Positions 10,001 to 17,349 of a stretch of DNA of 64,000 bases are shown in pieces (position 1 is the stretch's first letter; the number at the start of each line of letters is the position of its first letter). The notes under the pieces were generated by a model. It worked only from the letters and a program-made list of their open reading frames with translations. It did no database searches and was not told the DNA's origin. The DNA comes from Thalassospira sp. HJ (GTDB lineage: Bacteria > Pseudomonadota > Alphaproteobacteria > Rhodospirillales > Thalassospiraceae): assembly GCF_000948415.1 (NCBI RefSeq), contig NZ_JYII01000012.1:248001-312000 (forward strand). The letters run 5' to 3'. The position numbers and the translations under genes are program-made.

Positions 10001-10465
10001 TGAGAGGAAGTTTAAGCCGTACTTTTGTGCTTTCCCCAGAGCCCAAGGCAGGGTCGAAACAGACATGCTTTCAAAACTTGGTTCTCCTTCAGCAGATAGG
10101 CTGATTTGGGCAAAACAAGTTTCCCCTTCTAGGTCTGCACGTTCATCGTCATCGGTCTTAATGACTTCCGTGCCTTCCGTGGGAACGATCTGATCGCACA
10201 AAGATGTGACTGAGCCCTTGTCGAAAACACCGACAAATAATGTATATCCACCAACTTCTTTCTCGGCAGGCAACTCCGTTGTTCTCAAATTAGCCAGTGA
10301 GGTTGCACCGTGCCCGATATCAAGCCGTCGTGCTGGTTTGTCTTGATTTAATGCAGATTCAATTCTCGACTTAAGATCGAATGGAATAAAAAATTCGATC
10401 TTGTGCCAATAGTCGAGGACGTCGAGGACGAGGTCGTTATTCGGGGATACTTGATCACGGGGCAT
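7019..10465 (-). CDS. Superfamily 1 DNA/RNA helicase (Upf1-like, AAA_11/AAA_12)
   Basis: A protein of about 1148 residues. Walker A is NGPPGTGKTT near residue 370; the DExx box is FIDEAGQAPP near 845, followed by VGDPRQIEPVF. The C-terminal motor lobe has TVHTFQGKEA and NVALTRAKQR, the signature of SF1 helicases. Between Walker A and DExx lies a long charged coiled coil (around 560-720). An acidic tract lies at about residues 250-275. I place the start at 10465 because a TATAAT box on the minus strand (10482-10487) lies just upstream; a GTG at 10531 would add 22 residues. The sequence is clearly more AT-rich than its neighbours, and large helicases of this type are often in defence islands, but no partner gene is adjacent. 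Confidence 0.8.
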   Translation of the reverse strand: MPRDQVSPNNDLVLDVLDYWHKIEFFIPFDLKSRIESALNQDKPARRLDIGHGATSLANLRTTELPAEKEVGGYTLFVGVFDKGSVTSLCDQIVPTEGTEVIKTDDDERADLEGETCFAQISLSAEGEPSFESMSVSTLPWALGKAQKYGLNFLSMSNFEADWNNLERQIYNFQSKREESFRKRKEEDENLKFNSLEFPEIVELCKLLADWADFSPLKENDIAFVEMWIKEKRAKSSGSEPNDTAPAKDETDINDDEEDAEEETEQTTEIGILNSFFIKDIERAASDIRINSDEGTNLHKYISAEEGDGRTDLFTVKGQKEIINQLSPSRTVQGRWFDEPHHMMSLMQQFSINSAFTELQNNGIFSVNGPPGTGKTTLLREMFAENIVRRGEVLSTLKTARDAFESHATSIPVPECVRKKHRLSTKKYRPLKSELTGFEMVVVSANNAAVENISRELPQSGAIGEFWKQGKAPEYLKPIAYNVAAKIGDSKFRQLPEKEIPWGLFSCVLGRAKNRNTFKSNFLFSAKDVNPRHKPQTTAQGLWEWLRNYSGPSFTDARELFRSKKVTVDALREDLSKYENLINRYGRTSLEAFLSEAQEKCDSAERAFRLRVRDKEAAEQSLEPLEAKLQSLREQERLLDRESPAWWEKLFVTAAARRHKIDVRHNANEQRSTSNDVARINEELRSVHLPAVKKATDHLEHAKHALNQCTQEWEEAQAALARYRTKYPDVKVPASISDIEQDTFQISGLWHTQELAKARSELFQVSLVLHEAWLAEAAGTPDNKGPMRAHIHLIGAMLSSPSAVTRPNDASALWQSFFLMVPVVSTTFASFGNQFSALGRDTLGWVFIDEAGQAPPQASVGAFWRGKRVIAVGDPRQIEPVFTVPTTLIEALSEQSPNTEGGAFAPNRTSVQELSDKGNRFGAYVDNGMGDDIWIGSPLRVHRRCIDPMFSVANKIAYQNNMVFGLPSHEKKQDISIRQESCWIDIRGNVRGKQTVDTQVSFAAKLVKLLAADGQLPEDVFIITPFKEIRRNLIKSLNEEIRSEKRFKKSHFDKWCRTSVGTVHTFQGKEAAIVLFILGADQEHDGSAKWASSKPNLLNVALTRAKQRIFIVGDPNLWGKQKHFSTALMALPKVHEREFLERLHTREA

Positions 10466-10481
10466 GAAAGACCGGACTTCT

Positions 10482-10487
10482 ATTATA
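10482..10487 (-). promoter_or_regulatory. Candidate -10 box of the helicase gene
   Basis: TATAAT on the minus strand, 16 bases before the chosen start codon. A TTGCAT about 20 bases further upstream is a poor -35 because of spacing. Confidence 0.4.
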
Positions 10488-10531
10488 GGATTTGTGCGAA
10501 TTGGATCATGCAACCGTAACGGCTTTCGCAC

Positions 10532-10887
10532 TGTATTTCATGCAAATTGTGATGTTCTGACAAGAATTAGTAATGGCGCGGATATGCCCCGAACAGCGCA
10601 GAGCCGCCATGAAAATGGCGGCTCCATTTTACGCTCTAGCCCGGCTTCGCCCCGCGGTGGTGAAACTGGACCGCGTCGCCGTGATTCCGGCGGCTATTTA
10701 CGTCACCTACACTCTGTGTGGCGATAAGGAATTGATAGCGCAAAACATGCTGAAAGTCAAGAAAACTGCGGCGTGGGGCAGTTTCAAAATTTCCCGAAAA
10801 ATGCGCGTTTGGCTGGTGTTGCAACGCGGGATCAGCAAGCCGCTGATGCAGCTTTGAAATTCGCTTTTGATCCCGCTTTGCGAAGGT
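10532..10887. other. Intergenic region with GNRA-capped hairpin
   Basis: No convincing gene. It holds a perfect 10-bp hairpin (10601-10610 with 10615-10624) closed by a GAAA tetraloop, and a 9-bp inverted repeat GCGGGATCA (10826-10834) with TGATCCCGC (10868-10876). A 94-codon open frame at 10573-10857 has no ribosome site and no recognisable motif. The segment may be the scar of the helicase insertion. Confidence 0.4.
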
Positions 10888-11703
10888 TTACTGCTCGTAT
10901 TTAACCGGCACAGACGGGCTGCGCGCGATGAAGAACGGGTTGCGGAAATCGGCCTTGCCGTAAACGAATCCTGATCCGTCCATATTTTCAACCACGCCAC
11001 CGGCGGCAAGCAGCACCGCATGACCCGCCCCGATATCCCATTCCATGGTCGGGCCAAGACGCGGATAAAGGTCGGCTTCACCCGCAGCCACCAGACAAAG
11101 CTTGAGCGAGCTTCCCGCCGGGCGCAGTTCCTTGACTGCAAGATCACCCAGAAACGCTTTCATCGCTTCCGGATCGCCGTGCGAGCGTGATCCGACCACG
11201 ACAACGCCGTCTTCAGGCATTTCACGCACCGAAATGGCGGTGGTTTTCGGTTCCAGATCGCCTTCGATCAGCTTGGCACCATCCGGCCCACCGTAATAAA
11301 GTTTGTCGATGGCCGGGGCATAAACCACGCCCAGAACCGGTTTCCCTTTGGCGATCAGGGCGACATTGACGGTGAATTCGCCATTGCGCTTGATGAATTC
11401 CTTGGTGCCATCCAGCGGATCGACCAGCCAGAAGAAATCGGTGTCGCCATTCACATCGGGCACATCGCCCTTGGCGGCACTTTCCTCGGACACGATTTTA
11501 ACATCGGGGGTGAGTGCGCGAAGCCCCGGCAGGATCACGGCCTCTGCCGCTTCATCGGCCTCTGTCACCGGGCTTGCGTCATCCTTGGAACGCACTTCGA
11601 AATCGGTCTGATAGATTGCCATCATCGCGGCCCCGGCCTTGCGGGCGATTTCAATCAGGCCGTTTTCAAGGGCATCGGCATCAGCGGGCAGGGCAACGGT
11701 CAT
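10888..11703 (-). CDS. cysQ: 3'(2'),5'-bisphosphate nucleotidase CysQ
   Basis: A 271-residue inositol-monophosphatase-fold enzyme. The metal-binding motif is WLVDPLDGTKEF, preceded by SEES, and the C-terminal WDIGAGHAVLLAAGG closes the site. CysQ removes the 3' phosphate of PAP, a by-product of sulfate assimilation that otherwise inhibits sulfotransfer and RNA turnover. Mg2+-dependent, lithium-sensitive in the family. Length and motifs match CysQ better than SuhB. It stands alone on the minus strand upstream of the helicase region. Confidence 0.9.
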   Translation of the reverse strand: MTVALPADADALENGLIEIARKAGAAMMAIYQTDFEVRSKDDASPVTEADEAAEAVILPGLRALTPDVKIVSEESAAKGDVPDVNGDTDFFWLVDPLDGTKEFIKRNGEFTVNVALIAKGKPVLGVVYAPAIDKLYYGGPDGAKLIEGDLEPKTTAISVREMPEDGVVVVGSRSHGDPEAMKAFLGDLAVKELRPAGSSLKLCLVAAGEADLYPRLGPTMEWDIGAGHAVLLAAGGVVENMDGSGFVYGKADFRNPFFIARSPSVPVKYEQ

Positions 11704-11809
11704 GGCACTCTCGTTTATCAGGGAGATTGAACTATCCCACGGGAATAGGGAATTTTGCCCGCAAGGTCCAGCCCGTCATTGTAATCGGCATTGGAAACAG
11801 CGCGTCTTC

Positions 11810-12193
11810 TCAGCTTTGCTTGCCAAGCCGCTCGGCCATAACGTCCTTGAGTGCTGCCATAAGATCTGAACTCACCTGATCAAGGCTGACCACAATCGCG
11901 GGCTTGGCCGGGGTCGGGCAGATGCCCGCCATGATGTCTTCGGCCCGCCATTGCACCATCAGGCTTTCCATCAACTCAACCAGCGTGATCGCGGTCGGCA
12001 CATGGTCGCTTTGAATGCTGGCCTCAAAGCTTTTGGCTTCATCGCGCATGGCAAAGATCGGGCAGTATTTCTGGCCCGTCTCGGTCGTTTGCAGCAACCA
12101 GCCATTATGATACAGCGCCCAGACACCTTCCCATTCCGCAACCTCGCGGATGAAATCGGCGTAGCGTGTGTCGCCTTGTGTCTCGTTTGCCAT
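11810..12193 (-). CDS. DUF2750 family protein
   Basis: A 127-residue protein with YADFIREVAEWEGVWALY, GWLLQTTETGQKYCPIFAMRDEAKSFE and GICPTP, matching the DUF2750 pattern of small cytosolic proteins without known role. It starts 5 bases after the Memo-AMMECR1 stop and so is co-transcribed with it. The link of DUF2750 to that system is positional only. Confidence 0.75.
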   Translation of the reverse strand: MANETQGDTRYADFIREVAEWEGVWALYHNGWLLQTTETGQKYCPIFAMRDEAKSFEASIQSDHVPTAITLVELMESLMVQWRAEDIMAGICPTPAKPAIVVSLDQVSSDLMAALKDVMAERLGKQS

Positions 12194-12198
12194 AACCT

Positions 12199-13674
12199 TT
12201 AACCTTGCTGGTCCCAGAAACCGTGCGGCGAAACATCGCGTGAGGATATCCCGCGCGTAATAAACCGCTCTGCGCGCATATTGGGCGACCAGTGATCCAT
12301 CGCAAGCCCCGCCTTGCGCTTAAGGTGCGCAAGGAAATCTTTCGGATCGGGCAATTGATCCCAAACCTGCGGCAGGAACAAGCCCCGCCGGTTACCATCA
12401 GAAAGAATAATCCCGTCCTCAAACGGCGTCAGTCTGGCAACAAAATCCGCCTCATCGGCAAAGGCAAACGGATGGGGTGGCGACAGCACCGATATCGAAA
12501 GCTCCAGATCATCATTGATCTCACCCGGCGAAAGTCCGGCAAAGCGCGGATCGCGAAACGCCGCTTTGAAGGCATTCTCGCACAGGTCACTCGCAAGCGG
12601 CACATGCGCCATGATCGACCCGATACAGCCGCGCAACTGCCCGGCTTTCTTGAGCGTGACAAAACACGCGCCGGGTGCGGAAAGTGCCGGGCCAAATTCA
12701 TTTGGCGAAACCGAAAGCGGCGCCCCGGTCTCAAGTCCATGCAGGATCGATTGCCGACAGAGGCCCAGCATCTCTGCCCCGTGCGTCTTGATCAGATGTT
12801 CGGTCGCCTTGGCGAAGCCGTCCTCGCCGTCCTCGTCATCGTGCATCCCCGATGCCTTTCCGTCATAAAGCGCCCAGGCGCCATAGCCGACAACGCGCGA
12901 TTTATCCCCCGTCACATCGCCGGAATTGCGCATGCCAAGCGTCTTGATCCGCATCCCGCGATTGCGCGCCGCGATCAGCATCCCGGCGACGGGCAACGCG
13001 CCACAGGCATCGCTGCTATCGATGTTCTCGGTATCGAAATTCTCGATCATCGTCCGCGTGCGGTTATCCATTTGTTGCGCGGTGTCATAATCATGGAAAT
13101 GCGACAGATCCGATGAAATCACGATCAGGGTTTCCGGCCCGCCCCAAAGCTTCTCGATCACCTCATGCACCTGCCGCGGGCTGCACCGGCTGACCAGAAG
13201 CGGCACAATGCCGATATCAGCACCCTCGCCAAACAGGCGCTGGATAAACGGCAATTCGATCTCAAGCCCGTGCTCAAGCGTGTGCGCCTCATCCAACATC
13301 TGAACATGCGGCAACGCCAACGCCTTTTGCAGTGCTGGCAGGTCACAGCGCATATTGCCAAGCGGTGTGGCAAACTGATCAGCCCGCGCCAGCGCAATCC
13401 CCTGAAACGCCATGCGGTGCGCCGGGCCAATGATCACGATGCGTTTGATGGTGTCCTTGAGTGCGCGCACCGTGGCAAAACCAAGGGCTGCCAGACTGCC
13501 CGAAAACATCAATCCCGCATGCGGCACAATGATCGCCTTGGGCGTGGCTGTTTCCTGCTGCGCGATCCCGGAATGCAAGGCGGCATCAATCAGCCCGTCA
13601 ATCTCGCTACGCAGCAGATCGGCATCGGCCGGATAAAACGTCCCGGCAACAGCAGGCGGGCGGATGATGGTCAT
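12199..13674 (-). CDS. AmmeMemoRadiSam system proteins B and A fused (Memo-AMMECR1)
   Basis: A 491-residue fusion. The first 265 or so residues are a Memo (AmmeMemoRadiSam B) domain, with RPPAVAGTFYPAD, IVPHAGLMFSG and SSDLSHFHDYDTA, a dioxygenase-like fold. Residues from about 300 to 480 are an AMMECR1 (system A) domain with TLKKAGQLRGCIGS and FRDPRFAGLSPGE. Its partner radical SAM enzyme lies divergently at 14026. The pathway is not fully defined; the three proteins are predicted to carry out one protein or RNA modification. Fusion of B and A is a known arrangement and supports a physical complex. Confidence 0.92.
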   Translation of the reverse strand: MTIIRPPAVAGTFYPADADLLRSEIDGLIDAALHSGIAQQETATPKAIIVPHAGLMFSGSLAALGFATVRALKDTIKRIVIIGPAHRMAFQGIALARADQFATPLGNMRCDLPALQKALALPHVQMLDEAHTLEHGLEIELPFIQRLFGEGADIGIVPLLVSRCSPRQVHEVIEKLWGGPETLIVISSDLSHFHDYDTAQQMDNRTRTMIENFDTENIDSSDACGALPVAGMLIAARNRGMRIKTLGMRNSGDVTGDKSRVVGYGAWALYDGKASGMHDDEDGEDGFAKATEHLIKTHGAEMLGLCRQSILHGLETGAPLSVSPNEFGPALSAPGACFVTLKKAGQLRGCIGSIMAHVPLASDLCENAFKAAFRDPRFAGLSPGEINDDLELSISVLSPPHPFAFADEADFVARLTPFEDGIILSDGNRRGLFLPQVWDQLPDPKDFLAHLKRKAGLAMDHWSPNMRAERFITRGISSRDVSPHGFWDQQG

Positions 13675-13696
13675 TGGCGCTCCAATCGCATGATAA

Positions 13697-13958
13697 GGGT
13701 CGCAACGGACTTATTTGATCGGAATGGCAGGCTCTGTCTTGGTGAAATACTAGGAAATCTCCGAAGTTCGGGCTGGTATCCCGACTGAGGGGATTGACGC
13801 TGGATTTGGCCAAGACAGAGCCTGTCCGTAGGATCAATCAGATTGGCACGACCTACTTTGTCGTAAGATTTTGAAAGATACTGATCTTCCTGCAATCTTA
13901 CTTCGCGTATTCGAGCAAATCTGATTGACCATTCCATCAAATAAGTCCGTTGTGACCC
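13697..13958 (-). repeat. Palindrome-ended element, copy 1 (decayed frame)
   Basis: Copy 1 of a three-member family, inverted relative to copies 2 and 3. Outer inverted repeats of about 30 bp (13697-13727 with 13929-13958) have one wobble-type difference and one extra base. An inner 15-bp stem, CAGGCTCTGTCTTGG (13728-13742) with its perfect complement (13810-13824), and a third stem (13831-13845 with 13916-13930) are present. The plus-strand frame from ATG 13724 to TGA 13924 aligns without gaps to the 69-codon frames of the other copies but has stops at 13751 and 13829. It fills most of the gap between the two divergent AmmeMemoRadiSam genes. Confidence 0.85.
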
Positions 13959-14025
13959 TACCTTTAAAAAGATAGCGATCAGGACTAGATTTTCAAAGAG
14001 GAAGCTTTGCATTTGGAAAAAGCTG

Positions 14026-15123
14026 ATGACCGATCCCGCAATCAACACTGACACCGTCTCCGCCCGCTACTGGCACCATCTCGATGATGGCCGTATTCAG
14101 TGCGATGTCTGCCCGCGCTTTTGCAAGCTAAACGACGGGCAGCGGGGCTTGTGTTTTGTTCGGGCCCGCCAAGGCGATCAGATGGTGCTGACGACGTGGG
14201 GCCGATCCTCGGGCTTTTGTATTGATCCGATCGAAAAGAAGCCGCTCAATCACTTTCTGCCCGGCACCCCGATCCTGTCCTTTGGCACAGCGGGCTGTAA
14301 CCTGACCTGCAAGTTCTGCCAGAATTACGAAATCTCCAAGGCGCGCGAGATGGATAAGCTTTCCTCGCTCGCCACACCTGAAATGATCGCCAAAACCGCC
14401 AAGGCCTATGGCTGCTCGTCCGTCGCCTTTACCTATAATGATCCGGTGATATTTCTCGAATATGCCGTCGATGTTGCCATTGCCTGCCGTGAAATGGGTT
14501 TGCGCACGGCCGCGGTCACGGCGGGTTATATTGGTGATGAGGCGCGCGTGGAATTCTTCCGCCACATGGATGCCGCCAATGTCGATCTCAAGGGCTTTAC
14601 GGATCGCTTTTATCATCAGCTGTGCTCGGCCCATCTGGGTGACGTTCTGGAGACGCTCAAATATCTCCGCGATGAAACCGGCGTGTGGGTGGAGTTGACC
14701 AACCTTGTGATCCCGGGCGAAAATGATGGCGACGCCGAGTTCCATGAAATGACGTCATGGGTCCATGATGAACTTGGTCCCGATGTGCCGATGCATTTCT
14801 CGGCCTTCCACCCCGACTGGAAAATGATGGATACCCCGCGCACCCCGCCCGAAACGCTGGTCCGCGCGCGTAATATCGCCATGGAAAACGGCATCCGCTA
14901 CGCCTATGTCGGCAACGTCCATGACAAATCCCATAGCAGCACCTTCTGCCATGGCTGTGGCGAGATCCTGATTGGCCGTGACTGGTATCAGCTATCCGAC
15001 TGGAACCTTGATGCCCACGGGGCGTGCAAAAGCTGTGGCACCCATTGTGCCGGTGTCTTTCAGGCTCAACCGGGCCAGTGGGGCCCGAAACGCCTGCCGG
15101 TGCGGCTTAAAGAAACCACCTGA
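14026..15123 (+). CDS. amrS: AmmeMemoRadiSam system radical SAM enzyme
   Basis: A 365-residue radical SAM protein. The cluster-binding cysteines are C91, C95 and C98 in AGCNLTCKFCQNYE. An N-terminal CDVCPRFCKL pair of cysteines and a C-terminal FCHGCGE / CKSCGTHCAG region could hold a second metal or cluster. It is related to pyruvate formate-lyase activating enzymes. It lies divergently from the Memo-AMMECR1 fusion, completing the three-part system. Several in-frame starts near 14026 are possible; this one has AAAAGC upstream and gives the family length. Confidence 0.93.
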   Translation: MTDPAINTDTVSARYWHHLDDGRIQCDVCPRFCKLNDGQRGLCFVRARQGDQMVLTTWGRSSGFCIDPIEKKPLNHFLPGTPILSFGTAGCNLTCKFCQNYEISKAREMDKLSSLATPEMIAKTAKAYGCSSVAFTYNDPVIFLEYAVDVAIACREMGLRTAAVTAGYIGDEARVEFFRHMDAANVDLKGFTDRFYHQLCSAHLGDVLETLKYLRDETGVWVELTNLVIPGENDGDAEFHEMTSWVHDELGPDVPMHFSAFHPDWKMMDTPRTPPETLVRARNIAMENGIRYAYVGNVHDKSHSSTFCHGCGEILIGRDWYQLSDWNLDAHGACKSCGTHCAGVFQAQPGQWGPKRLPVRLKETT

Positions 15124-15129
15124 CCGTCC

Positions 15130-15242
15130 GCCGTCATTCCGGGCGGAGCAAAGCGCAGACCCGGAATCCATCGCGCGGTGGTGCCTTATGGATCCCCGTA
15201 CCCGCCTACGCGGGCACAGGCTCTCCGCGGGGATGACGGTGT
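15130..15242. repeat. Intergenic palindromic (REP-like) repeat
   Basis: Two hairpin-forming units, CATTCCGGG...CCCGGAATC and GGATCCCCG...CGGGGATGACGG, of the common proteobacterial extragenic palindrome type, between the radical SAM and GNAT genes. Related units occur at 18836, 27520-27579 and 32983-33086. Confidence 0.7.
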
Positions 15243-15355
15243 GGTAAATGCACGCTCTTCCAGTGCCTGACGATTTCACTGGCACTCTCGCGCCATATCG
15301 CTACATTGCCGCCCAGTTTGACGCGGTTGGCAAGAAAGTACACACAGTGGCCGGG

Positions 15356-15820
15356 ATGAAAATTCGCAAAGCACGATTGGGCGATGTCGGGGCAATCTTT
15401 GCCATCCGAAGCCGCGTGCGCGAAAACCATCTTTCTGCCTCGGAACTCGCCGAACGCGGCATCACCAAGGCGGCCTTTGGCAAATGGCTTACCCAGGGCT
15501 ATGGCATCTGGCTTGCCGATCTCGATGGCTCCGCCGCCGGGTTCGCGATTGCGATCCCGAGCGAGGCCACCCTGTGGGCGCTGTTTGTCGACCCGGAATT
15601 TGAAGGACGCGGTGTCGGGGCCGCCTTGCTGCGCACGGCAGAGGACTGGCTGTTTGCCAAGGGATGTAATGACATCTCGCTCACTACCGGGGCCAATCCC
15701 GATAACCGCGCGCACGGCTTTTATGAAAGCCATGGCTGGCATTCGACGGGCGATATCGAAAACGACGAGGTGGAATATATCAAATCCAATCCGTCGCTTT
15801 CTCTGTTTGATTTTGGCTGA
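15356..15820 (+). CDS. GNAT family N-acetyltransferase
   Basis: A 154-residue GNAT protein transferring an acyl group from acetyl-CoA. The fold begins with MKIRKARLGDVGAIFAIR, the acetyl-CoA-binding motif is FEGRGVGAALL, and NRAHGFYESHGW is the usual C-terminal element. The target is unknown. The frame is open from 15248, but the domain begins at the ATG at 15356 and the first 36 codons show nothing conserved, so I chose the shorter form; the ribosome site is weak for either. Confidence 0.8.
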   Translation: MKIRKARLGDVGAIFAIRSRVRENHLSASELAERGITKAAFGKWLTQGYGIWLADLDGSAAGFAIAIPSEATLWALFVDPEFEGRGVGAALLRTAEDWLFAKGCNDISLTTGANPDNRAHGFYESHGWHSTGDIENDEVEYIKSNPSLSLFDFG

Positions 15821-15831
15821 TTTGGCCTTGC

Positions 15832-16086
15832 TCAGGCGGCCTGCGTGCTGCTATCCGGTTTAACGATCCGTTTCAAAATCCGGCGCACCAGCGGTGCCAC
15901 CACCAGCACACCCGGAAATGCAATCGCCCAGGACGACACATAAGCCCCCATCCACAATTCAAAAAACTTCGACCAGTCGGAAATCGCGATGGATGTCGCG
16001 ATGCCCGAAATCAGAAAGGACTGGATGCCCGAAAGCAAAAAGGCAAAGGCAACAGGCTCCAGACGGCGAGGAATAAAAGGCTGCAT
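15832..16086 (-). CDS. DUF2798 family membrane protein
   Basis: An 84-residue protein with two membrane helices (about 9-34 and 44-68), and the family pattern RRLEPVAFAFLLSGIQSFLISGI...WAIAFPGVLVVAPLVRRI, which I read as DUF2798. Function unknown. It is convergent with the GNAT gene and only 11 bases away from its stop codon. Confidence 0.75.
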   Translation of the reverse strand: MQPFIPRRLEPVAFAFLLSGIQSFLISGIATSIAISDWSKFFELWMGAYVSSWAIAFPGVLVVAPLVRRILKRIVKPDSSTQAA

Positions 16087-16321
16087 GGGGGCTTCTTCCG
16101 ATAATGCGAACGATATACCATAAAATTATGATGTAATGTTTTGGTCCGCAAGTCTCTGCGCAATGTCAATTTGTGAAAATGGAAGATTTGGAACCGAGCT
16201 GAAACAGCCCAAAATGGTCATGAAGTGGTTTCACTAACTAAGAATAAGCACAGATTATTAAGTGTTTGGATTGGTGTTGTTTGCTCTCTATGGTTGAATA
16301 GAGCGACGAAGGGAGAGCTAA

Positions 16322-17200
16322 ATGAAAAAGCAGATCGAACCAACATTTGAGAATCTAAAGGAACATGCAGTTAAACCGTTGATCCTTTGGCTAATGGATG
16401 CAGCTATCAACGGCAGAGATTTGACTTATGGAGAGGTCAAAAGACGCCTGGAGGCAGAGCATGGGTTCAGTACCATTTTCTCCACGATGGTAGGTATGCC
16501 TGCTGGAGCAGCGATGGACCTGCTCCATGAGTATGATCAATCTTTGCCACTGCTTAATGTTCTGCTCGTGAAAAAAGATACCCACGAGCCCGGTTCAGGT
16601 GCGGGAAGCTATCTGGCTGAAAAGTATGGTTTGGCTAAATTGAGAGAGGAAAAAGCTCCTGACCGTTACCCTCACCTTTGGCGTAAGACTTTCCAAAAAG
16701 CTGCAGGAGAAGTTTACGAGTATCAAAATTGGAAAGAAGTCTATGAGGGTATCTACAAGGAAAAATGGCCTGAAGAACGCTTGAAAAAGCCAAAAGGCAC
16801 CGAAAGAGATGGTCGATTTGGAAAAGGCGGAGAAGGCGAAAACCACAAGGCGCTGAGGTTATGGGTAAAGGATAATATTAGAAAAGTAGCGCCCGGTATG
16901 AAGAACGCGCGTTCGGAGACAGAGGTAGAACTCTATTCAGGAGACAGGGTGGACGTCGCGTATTTTTCTAGCTCGCGAACTTTGGGTATAGAGGTGAAGT
17001 CGATAGACTCAGATTGGTTCGATTTGCGAAGGGGTATTTTCCAATGTGTCAAATATGAAGCTGTCCTTCGCGCTCAAGACCCCCGATCAAACCACAGTGT
17101 CAAAGTGCTGCTAATCACTGAAACAGAATTAGATGGGAACCTGAAAAGTCTAGCTAGGCGCCTTGGTGTTCGACATGCAGTTTTCAGAATAAATAGCTAA
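16322..17200 (+). CDS. Lone PD-(D/E)XK nuclease-like protein
   Basis: A 292-residue protein of no family I can name. Its C-terminal 125 residues fit a PD-(D/E)XK nuclease core: GEGENHKALRLWV (glutamate near 173), GDRVDVAYF (D211), then GIEVKS (E224 and K226) and QCVKYEAVL. Residues 1-150 are helical and lack recognisable motifs. The sequence is AT-rich against neighbours and lies alone between DUF2798 and pepA, as expected of an acquired gene. A GGGAGAG ribosome site precedes the ATG. It may be an orphan restriction or defence nuclease; no methyltransferase is adjacent. Confidence 0.65.
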   Translation: MKKQIEPTFENLKEHAVKPLILWLMDAAINGRDLTYGEVKRRLEAEHGFSTIFSTMVGMPAGAAMDLLHEYDQSLPLLNVLLVKKDTHEPGSGAGSYLAEKYGLAKLREEKAPDRYPHLWRKTFQKAAGEVYEYQNWKEVYEGIYKEKWPEERLKKPKGTERDGRFGKGGEGENHKALRLWVKDNIRKVAPGMKNARSETEVELYSGDRVDVAYFSSSRTLGIEVKSIDSDWFDLRRGIFQCVKYEAVLRAQDPRSNHSVKVLLITETELDGNLKSLARRLGVRHAVFRINS

Positions 17201-17349
17201 CGTATGGCCTTAGTCGCCGAAAGCAGCAGCTTTTTCCACGATAAGCCTTTTCAACCGCGTTATTCACGCTAGATTAGGGGCAGCATTTTGATGCGCGGTT
17301 GCTTGATAAGGGCCGCGCGCCCCGAAACATGACAGGAGTCCTGTTCACC

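Noticed and set aside
10601..10624. Hairpin as a transcription terminator
   Set aside because: No gene ends toward it on the plus strand and the T-tract is poor on both strands, so I list it only as a hairpin.
10573..10857. 94-codon open frame between the helicase and cysQ
   Set aside because: No ribosome site, no motif, and it runs through a hairpin and inverted repeats.
12292..13116. 274-codon open frame opposite the Memo-AMMECR1 fusion
   Set aside because: Arg-rich antisense frame with no motif; the opposite strand codes for two recognised domains.
13697..13958. Copy 1 element as a simple terminator or operator of the divergent genes
   Set aside because: It is 262 bp, shared with two other unrelated loci and lacks T-runs, so a repeat element is the better reading.
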